The translations under genes were made by a program, and so were the position numbers. A stretch of 11,234 bases of DNA from JBCCFW01 sp039029535. GTDB taxonomy: Bacteria; Acidobacteriota; JBCCFW01. Positions 5,971 to 11,234 of the stretch are shown here, one piece after another (positions within the stretch are counted from its first letter, which is position 1; every line of letters begins with the position of its first letter). Under the pieces are notes generated by a model, which saw only the letters and a list, made by a program, of their open reading frames with translations, made no database searches and was not told where the DNA came from. The stretch spans positions 1 through 11,234 of the forward strand of contig JBCCFW010000219.1 of NCBI GenBank assembly GCA_039029535.1, written 5' to 3'.

Positions 5971-6765
5971 ATGAGCCCCATTCGTCGTCTTTCGCTGACG
6001 TCAGCCCTGGTGCTGGCCGTTTTCTGCTTGGCCGGTGGCCTCGGCTGCTCGAGCAGCACGCCGACGGACCCGAGCGCCGGCAACAGCACCGCCGGAACGG
6101 ACAATTTCCTCTGCGCGACCGTGACCGTGCTCGACGTCGGGCCGGAGTGCTTCCCCGGGAGCTGCCCCCCCGAGTTCTTCCTCTGCAGCAACAACTCGCC
6201 CGTGTTGGCCGGCACGACCTACTCCTTCGTCGCCGACGACGTCAGCGCCGGTCTCAACCCGCCGCTGGCCGCCAGCGAGCCGGTCTCGAGCCGCAGTCGG
6301 CTCAACCTCACCGTCGCCGGCACCGAAGCAGCCACGGGCCGGAGCCTCGGCCTGATCTTCTCGATCGTCGACATCGCCGACCCCGGCGGCTCCGCCGAGC
6401 TCACCATCGACATGAACAACCGGGTCAAGAACTTCTTCGACCTGGAGATCGACTGCACCGTCGTCAACCGCGACGGGCTGTCCGAGATGCTCTTCAACTT
6501 CCCGCGCACCGACCCGCCCCTCTCCTTCACGCTCGATAGCTGGGAAGAGGCCGACGGCGTGGTGGCGCTGGCTCGAAACTCGGGGCTCACCTTCTCGCCC
6601 ACCGGCGTCATGGAAGGCAGCTTCAGCTTCGAGGTCGAGAACCTCCAGGAGGTCGGTGGCGCCGATCCCATCCGCGCCCGTCTCCGCGTCGAGGGCAACT
6701 TCCGCCTGAACCTGCCCGCAGTCCAGCAGACCGTGCCCGTCTCCACCACCGCCGGTGGTTGCTGA
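5971..6765 (+). CDS. Putative lipoprotein of unknown function
   Basis: A 264-residue protein with no recognised domain. The N-terminus has a basic start (MSPIRR), a hydrophobic core (ALVLAVFCLAGGLG) and a candidate lipid-attachment Cys at 26 followed by SSST. The lipobox is imperfect (Leu at -2, Gly at -3), so a simple secreted protein is possible. A Ser/Thr/Pro/Gly-rich linker (27-44) leads to a Cys-rich patch (C48, C60, C65, C72), then a beta-rich body with alternating hydrophobic residues, C162, and a Cys as the very last residue (C264). I chose the ATG at 5971 because ggag (5961-5964) lies 6 bases upstream and the signal sequence follows directly; a frame from 5869 would add 34 residues and start inside the promoter. 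It is the first gene of an operon with two outer-membrane proteins (11-base gap to the next), so a surface or periplasmic accessory role is likely. Confidence 0.8.
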   Translation: MSPIRRLSLTSALVLAVFCLAGGLGCSSSTPTDPSAGNSTAGTDNFLCATVTVLDVGPECFPGSCPPEFFLCSNNSPVLAGTTYSFVADDVSAGLNPPLAASEPVSSRSRLNLTVAGTEAATGRSLGLIFSIVDIADPGGSAELTIDMNNRVKNFFDLEIDCTVVNRDGLSEMLFNFPRTDPPLSFTLDSWEEADGVVALARNSGLTFSPTGVMEGSFSFEVENLQEVGGADPIRARLRVEGNFRLNLPAVQQTVPVSTTAGGC

Positions 6766-6776
6766 GGAGCTGAGCC

Positions 6777-8048
6777 ATGACCCTCGATTCGACTCGACTC
6801 AACGCTTGTGCGCTGGCGCTCGCCCTGGTCGGTAGCGCTTCTCTCTCTCAGGCCCAGGAAGTGAAGCGGAGCGAAGGCCGCTACTTCCTCGAGATGTCCG
6901 AGATCTTCTTCGAGGCCGACGCCTTCGACACGCTCGTGGGCCACACCGCGCCGGCCGACGACATCACCAACGTGACCCCGGTGATCTCGAAGCTCTCCGA
7001 CCCCGACCCCGAGACTCCGAAGATCACCTTCGGGCTCACGCGTCCCTCGGGTGCGAAGTACGAGCTGTCCTTCCTCCAGTTCGACAACAAGGACAGCCTC
7101 TTCCCGCCCGACTTCGCCGACGACTCCCTGCGCGCGTCGACCACGTTCTTGCCGCCGGGCGTCCAGTTCGAGCACCAGGAGATCCCGGTCCCGGGCGCCA
7201 ACCCCGTGACGGCCGGTGCTCCCAACGTCGGCACGATCCTGGCGCACCGCTCCAGCGTCGACTTCAAGACGGTCGCCTTCAAGTACCGCAACACGATCCA
7301 CGAGAACAAGCGCGGTCAGCTCCAGTGGAGCGCAGGCATCCGCTACGCGCAGCTCGAGCACGGCGTGCAGTCGGCGCTGGGCTTCCTCATCGAGCCGCGC
7401 CGCCCGATCGAGATCGACACGGGCATGACCCAGATCCGCATCGGCGGTGACCCGAACCAGCAGGACATCGCCATCTTCACCGCCGAGTCCTCGGTGCAGG
7501 GCGTCGGTCCCCAGCTCGGTCTTCACGGCGACTGGTGGCTCGACCAGAAGAAGAAGCGTCTCTCGCTCAGGGCCGAGCTCGAGGTCGCCTACCTGCCGGA
7601 GAGCACCAACGGCAACTACGGCCTGAACCTCGTCGACGTCTCGTCGGTGAGCGACAACCGCAGCTTCAACTTCGGCGCGGTGGCTCCGCGCATCCCGGGT
7701 CTCACCGACACCTTCCAGGGCCCCTTCCGCGGCGGCGTCGCCCATGGCGACTACACCGACGGCCTGCTGATGGCCGAGGGCACCCTGGGCCTGCGCTACC
7801 ACTTCAGCGACCACGTCGCCCTGGGCCTCAACGGCTGGTTCCTTCGCTGGAACGACGTGTTGACGGCCAACACCATCCTCGCGGAGACGACGCCCAACAT
7901 CACCTTCGGCGTCATCCCCGCCCCCCAGGGCAACACCCCCGACCCGGACGTTCAGGGCGCCGAAACCTTCATCCTCGTCCCCCGCTTCGAGCAGCGCGAA
8001 GACGTCACGTTCAGTGGCGTGAGCGTGAGCCTCGACTTCACCTTCTAG
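6777..8048 (+). CDS. Outer-membrane beta-barrel protein, possibly porin-like
   Basis: A 423-residue protein with a signal peptide (hydrophobic 10-23, cleavage probably after SQA at 24-26) and no other membrane helix. The body has many amphipathic strands, such as LQWSAGIRYAQLEHG (182-196), RLSLRAELEVAYL (261-273) and LMAEGTLGLRYHF (331-343). It ends SVSLDFTF, a C-terminal beta-signal with terminal Phe that is read by the Bam complex. The segment VQGVGPQLGLHGDWWL (240-255) resembles the GxGPxxGL motif of the Lpg1974/Legionella-OMP-like barrels, so a pore of that type is the best guess. The start is ATG 6777 with gaggag just upstream. The gene lies 11 bases after the lipoprotein and 19 before the TonB-dependent receptor, so all three are probably co-transcribed. 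Its substrate is unknown. Confidence 0.82.
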   Translation: MTLDSTRLNACALALALVGSASLSQAQEVKRSEGRYFLEMSEIFFEADAFDTLVGHTAPADDITNVTPVISKLSDPDPETPKITFGLTRPSGAKYELSFLQFDNKDSLFPPDFADDSLRASTTFLPPGVQFEHQEIPVPGANPVTAGAPNVGTILAHRSSVDFKTVAFKYRNTIHENKRGQLQWSAGIRYAQLEHGVQSALGFLIEPRRPIEIDTGMTQIRIGGDPNQQDIAIFTAESSVQGVGPQLGLHGDWWLDQKKKRLSLRAELEVAYLPESTNGNYGLNLVDVSSVSDNRSFNFGAVAPRIPGLTDTFQGPFRGGVAHGDYTDGLLMAEGTLGLRYHFSDHVALGLNGWFLRWNDVLTANTILAETTPNITFGVIPAPQGNTPDPDVQGAETFILVPRFEQREDVTFSGVSVSLDFTF

Positions 8049-8067
8049 TCCCTCCTCGCCTCAACGG

Positions 8068-10893
8068 ATGCACGCCATGCTCAAGACGCTCGCTCGTCGC
8101 GCTCTCCCGCTCCTCGGCCTGCTCGCCGTGGCCACCCCGGCCCTCGCCCAGAACGGCGCGGTCAAGGGCAAGGTCCTCTACCAGGACGGCTCCGAGGCCG
8201 CCTTCGTCACGGTGTTCCTCGAGAGCGAGCAGACCACCTGGAACGAGTCGGCCATCACCGAGGACGACGGCAGCTTCCTGTTCCGACCGGTCCCGGTCGG
8301 TCAGTACAAGCTCTACGCCTTCGAGGCGGGCCAGAGCTCGAGCAGCTTCACGGGCATCCGCGTGACGGCCAGCCGCACGCTCGAGTTCGAGATCGCCCTC
8401 CAGCCGGCCGAGGCCCTGGAGGAGAAGGTCGAGATCTCGGCCGCCGTGCTCGACCTCGTCAACACCCGCAAGACGGACGTCTCGACCACCCTCGAGGGTG
8501 AGTTCATCGAGTCGATCCCGCTGCAGAACAAGCGCATCCAGGACATCGTCGCGCTCTTCGCCGGCGTGACCCGCAACGGCTCCTCCGACAGCTCCGACAT
8601 CTCGGTCGGTGGCGGCACGGCCGCTCAGGTCGGCTACCGCATCAACGGCCTGTCCATCAACGACCCGGTCGGCGGTGGCGCCATCCTCGACATCTCCACC
8701 AGCGCCATCCAGAGCTTCCGTCTCATCACGGGCGGCTTCCAGGCGGAGTACGGCGAGCAGTCCTCGGGCATCGCCGAGATCGTCACGAAGTCCGGTACCA
8801 ACGAGATCAGCTTCCAGTACGACCTCGACTTCCGTGACTCGCGCTACGGCGCCCAGTCGCTGGACGAGCTCGACGACGTCGCCGAGATGTGGCACGAGAT
8901 CCTCACCGGCGCGAACAGCCTGATCGCCGACAACCTCGCCGCCGGCTTCGAGCTCCTCGGCATCGACGAGCCCTCGACCCGCGCCGACGACGAGAACCCC
9001 CAGTTCCGGCACCGTGTCCGTCACGCGGTCAGCACGGGCGGCCCGATCGTCCGTGACAAGTTGTTCTTCCACGTCACGGTGGAGTCCCTGGCCAACGACA
9101 ACGGCTCGGCCTTCGCTGGCGGCACGTTCTACAACGACACCATCCTCGCGAACGCCCGCGTCGACTGGGAGCTCAACGACAGCAACAAGATCGAAATCAA
9201 CGCCAACGTCGACAACTTCGAGAACACCGGCTTCTCCTCGACCTTCCGGACCCCCGGCACTCAGCGCGACTTCCGCGAGACCTCGGCCCAGGTCCAGCTC
9301 GTCCACAAGAAGACCTACGACAACGGCAGCTTCATCGAGTCTCAGTTCGGCTTCACTCGCAACTACCGCCTGACGCGTCCGTCGGACCGCCGTCAGCCCA
9401 TCGACGTCGAGTACGAGATCCCCCTCCCCGGCGGCTTCGTCAGCTACGAGCTCGGCACGGCCGACGCCGATGACGACCTCAGCATCACCGAGCTGCGACT
9501 CGAGTCGACCTACAGCCAGCTCCTCGGCGCCGAGGACAACCACGACTTCAAGACCGGCGTCAGCTTCAGCCACGTGAACGCCGACCTCTCCACCAAGTCG
9601 GCCACGCTGGTCCGTGACTTCCGGGTCTCCGACGACCGCAACGTCATCGGGATGCCGGGCATCGACATCGGCAACGTCTTCCAGTTCGGCGACGAGGTCC
9701 GCATCTCCAACTCGGCCTGGCGTGCCTCGCTCTTCGCCCAGGACCGCTGGCAGGTCACCGACAACCTCACGCTGGACCTCGGCTTCCGCGCCGACTACCA
9801 GAACTTCATCGGTGAGCTCTTCCTCGCCCCGCGTCTCGGCTTCTCGCTCGATCCCATCGGTGACGGCCAGACCCGCATCTTCGGCAACTGGGGTGTCTTC
9901 TACGACAACCTCTTCCTGACCTCGCTGCAGTGGGAGGCCAACCCCCCGCGTCTCATCAGCGACCTCAACTTCGGCAACCAGTTCGACCAGCGTCGCTTCA
10001 ACGAGACCAACATCGTCGACATCTTCCGCCAGGCGCAGGCGACCCCCTCCTCCGCCGCGGGCGACCTCGAGACCGTTGCCTACCTCGAGCCTCTCTTCCG
10101 CGATCGCTTCGTCGCCGACGACAACCTGACGGCTCCGACCAACAAGGCCTGGACCATCGGCATCGAGCGCCGTCTACCCGCCAACCTGCGCTTCCAGATG
10201 ACCTACCAGGAAGCCAAGCGGACGCATCAGCTCACGCAGGGCACCATCGTCCAGGCGATCCCGCAGCTCCCGGGCTTCCCGACGCTGCGCGACATCGTCC
10301 AGGGCTCCAACGGTTCGGGCGCCTACCGCCAGTGGACCGTCGAGCTCCAGCGCCCCTTCTCCAACCGCTGGCAGGCCAACGCCTCCTACACCCAGGCCCG
10401 CTCGACCGGTCCGCTCGCTCCCGACCTCAACCCGCTCGATCCCACTGACGTCGTCTCCGAGGACGGCGTCCTGGGCAACGACCGCACCCACGTGGTCAAG
10501 CTCCAGGGCACGGGCGAGCTCCCCTGGAAGCTCCGGATGTCGGCCGACTTCACCTGGCAGACCGGTCAGCCCCGCACGGCCGAGGTCGTCCAGTCCGATG
10601 GTCGGGTCATCCGCCCCTTCGGTCGCAACACCGTGCGACTGCCGTCGAGCAAGCAGCTCAACTTCGCCGTGCGTCGTGACTTCCAGACCGCCGACGGCGC
10701 GCTCAAGCTCCGCGGCGAGGTCCGGCTGGTCAACGCGCTCAACACGCTCAACGTGTTCGGCGGCGTCGGTCGCTTCGAGCTCCCCGAGGGCCTCTCGGAC
10801 CCGAACGCGGTCCCGCCGTTCAAGCCGACCATCATCGCGACCGGCATCGACGTGCCGCGGTCGCTCGAGTTCGGCTTCACCCTCTCCTTCTGA
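8068..10893 (+). CDS. TonB-dependent receptor with N-terminal carboxypeptidase-regulatory-like domain (Oar-like)
   Basis: A 941-residue outer-membrane protein. The signal peptide ends at ALA (25-27). Residues about 30-113 form a carboxypeptidase-regulatory-like beta-sandwich (GAVKGKVLYQDGSEA ... DDGSFLFRPVPVGQYKLYAF). A possible TonB box (LEEKVEIS, 117-124) and a plug domain (about 133-250) follow, with YRINGLSINDP (190-200) and GGFQAEYGEQSSGIAEIVTK (222-241), the hallmark of Oar-like receptors. The rest is a 22-strand-type barrel ending SLEFGFTLSF with terminal Phe. Such receptors import large substrates or act in secretion and adhesion, energised by TonB-ExbBD, which is not encoded here. 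No SusD-type gene follows, so it is not a typical polysaccharide (Sus) pair. The ATG at 8068 has only a weak ribosome site; an in-frame ATG at 8077 is equally possible and leaves the signal peptide intact. The gene ends the three-gene envelope operon. Confidence 0.93.
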   Translation: MHAMLKTLARRALPLLGLLAVATPALAQNGAVKGKVLYQDGSEAAFVTVFLESEQTTWNESAITEDDGSFLFRPVPVGQYKLYAFEAGQSSSSFTGIRVTASRTLEFEIALQPAEALEEKVEISAAVLDLVNTRKTDVSTTLEGEFIESIPLQNKRIQDIVALFAGVTRNGSSDSSDISVGGGTAAQVGYRINGLSINDPVGGGAILDISTSAIQSFRLITGGFQAEYGEQSSGIAEIVTKSGTNEISFQYDLDFRDSRYGAQSLDELDDVAEMWHEILTGANSLIADNLAAGFELLGIDEPSTRADDENPQFRHRVRHAVSTGGPIVRDKLFFHVTVESLANDNGSAFAGGTFYNDTILANARVDWELNDSNKIEINANVDNFENTGFSSTFRTPGTQRDFRETSAQVQLVHKKTYDNGSFIESQFGFTRNYRLTRPSDRRQPIDVEYEIPLPGGFVSYELGTADADDDLSITELRLESTYSQLLGAEDNHDFKTGVSFSHVNADLSTKSATLVRDFRVSDDRNVIGMPGIDIGNVFQFGDEVRISNSAWRASLFAQDRWQVTDNLTLDLGFRADYQNFIGELFLAPRLGFSLDPIGDGQTRIFGNWGVFYDNLFLTSLQWEANPPRLISDLNFGNQFDQRRFNETNIVDIFRQAQATPSSAAGDLETVAYLEPLFRDRFVADDNLTAPTNKAWTIGIERRLPANLRFQMTYQEAKRTHQLTQGTIVQAIPQLPGFPTLRDIVQGSNGSGAYRQWTVELQRPFSNRWQANASYTQARSTGPLAPDLNPLDPTDVVSEDGVLGNDRTHVVKLQGTGELPWKLRMSADFTWQTGQPRTAEVVQSDGRVIRPFGRNTVRLPSSKQLNFAVRRDFQTADGALKLRGEVRLVNALNTLNVFGGVGRFELPEGLSDPNAVPPFKPTIIATGIDVPRSLEFGFTLSF

Positions 10894-10929
10894 CGTCGGG
10901 GATCTTTCGCGCCCTGGCTTTGTTGCTCC

Positions 10930-10967
10930 GGCGCTCGCCTACTGGAGTAGGCGTCGCTTGGAGCGCC
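10930..10967 (+). other. Nested inverted repeats
   Basis: cgcctact (10936-10943) and agtaggcg (10946-10953) are a perfect 8-bp inverted repeat around two bases. An outer pair, ggcgctc (10930-10936) and gagcgcc (10961-10967), encloses it. The inner and outer stems share base 10936, so at most one base pair must yield. The structure lies 37 bases past the receptor stop. It may be an mRNA 3' end structure protecting the operon transcript. Confidence 0.4.
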
Positions 10968-11010
10968 TCGCCAGGACACGAAATCTCTCCCGACGTTCGG
11001 TGCATCGGCT

Positions 11011-11040
11011 GGGCCTCCCTCTCGAGAGACAGGGAGGCCC
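11011..11040 (+). terminator. Hairpin terminator candidate for the envelope operon
   Basis: gggcctccct (11011-11020) and agggaggccc (11031-11040) form a perfect 10-bp GC-rich stem with a 10-base loop, followed by ttcgtgcgtt. The T content after the stem is low, as with the hairpin at 1021-1046. It lies 117 bases beyond the receptor stop. Confidence 0.6.
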
Positions 11041-11067
11041 TTCGTGCGTTCAGGGGCTCCCGGGGCG

Positions 11068-11087
11068 CGGCGCTGGCGCACCGCGCA
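11068..11087. repeat. Shortened, degenerate copy of the 35-bp unit
   Basis: cggcgctggcgca followed by ccgcgca matches the two ends of the unit with the middle (cctcgcgagaaca region) missing. It lies just before the first full unit and is probably the decayed edge of the array. Confidence 0.4.
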
Positions 11088-11094
11088 TCCACAC

Positions 11095-11234
11095 CTCGGC
11101 GCTGACGCGCCTCGCGAGAACACCGCGCACTCGGCGCTGACGCGCCTCGCGAGAACACCACGCACTCAGCGCTGACGCGCCTCGCGAGAACGCCGCGCAC
11201 TCGGCGCTGACGCGCCTCGCGAGAACACCGCGCA
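11095..11234. repeat. Tandem array of four 35-bp units reaching the window edge
   Basis: Units start at 11095, 11130, 11165 and 11200 and each begins ctcggcgctgacgcgcctcg. Units 1 and 4 are identical. Unit 2 has one change (accgcgca to accacgca). Unit 3 has two (ctcggc to ctcagc, and aacacc to aacgcc). The array ends with the window exactly at a unit boundary, so its true copy number is unknown. Each unit contains the palindrome ctcgcgag and the small inverted repeat gcgctgacgcgc. Since 35 is not a multiple of three, the repeat does not keep a reading frame, which argues against a coding repeat. There are no unique spacers, so it is not a CRISPR array. Confidence 0.92.

Larger units (their letters stand above)
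10894..11094. other. Non-coding stretch after the receptor gene
   Basis: No frame here has a credible start, ribosome site or recognisable protein. The stretch holds a nested stem (10930-10967), a perfect hairpin (11011-11040) and a shortened copy of the repeat unit (11068-11087). It leads directly into the tandem repeat array. Confidence 0.6.

Noticed and set aside
8038..9573. Long minus-strand frame opposite the TonB receptor
   Set aside because: Same reason: an antisense shadow of a well-supported gene.
10566..11200. Minus-strand frames through the repeat (for example 10877-11200 and 10566-11165)
   Set aside because: They are frames created by the GC-rich repeat, have no ribosome site, and one runs far into the receptor gene on the opposite strand.
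11095..11234. CRISPR-like direct repeats
   Set aside because: The units abut without spacers and differ only by point changes; no cas gene is present.

Overview
The window is GC-rich DNA from a Gram-negative (two-membrane) bacterium. It encodes a TolC-family channel, a lipoprotein, a beta-barrel protein ending in Phe and an Oar-type TonB-dependent receptor. From base 240 on, codons end almost always in G or C (AAG and GAG dominate). The Oar-like receptor and tandem-thioredoxin protein would fit an uncultured Planctomycetota, Acidobacteriota or Myxococcota-type organism, but the sequence alone does not settle the phylum. All eight genes read on the + strand and there are no RNA genes, insertion sequences or CRISPR arrays.

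Layout. Bases 1-999 are one open frame, cut at the left edge, that joins a fragment of a GalE-type sugar epimerase (to about base 230) to a tandem-thioredoxin protein (from about base 238). Codon use changes abruptly at the join, which looks like a chimera, most likely an assembly artefact, and not a real fusion enzyme. A 10-bp hairpin (1021-1046) and a sigma70-like promoter (1073-1101) separate it from dppD-dppF (1160-3264), two translationally coupled peptide-ABC ATPases. Next come a TolC-family outer-membrane channel (3372-5072) and a MacB/LolD-type ABC ATPase (5069-5809), again overlapping by 4 bases. After a 161-base gap with a second promoter candidate, a three-gene cell-envelope operon follows: lipoprotein (5971-6765), outer-membrane beta-barrel (6777-8048) and a 941-residue Oar-like TonB-dependent receptor (8068-10893). 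The last 341 bases hold no gene: they carry a nested stem structure, a perfect 10-bp hairpin terminator candidate and four copies of a 35-bp tandem repeat running to the last base.

How the genes work together. DppD and DppF would energise one peptide importer, but its permeases and binding protein are not in the window. TolC plus a MacB/LolD-type ATPase suggests an export or lipoprotein-handling complex lacking its permease and adaptor here. The last three genes form a plausible outer-membrane uptake or surface module of unknown substrate. I see no convincing novel defence or mobile system. The points most worth checking are the chimeric left end, the repeat array at the right edge, and the lipoprotein/barrel/receptor operon.
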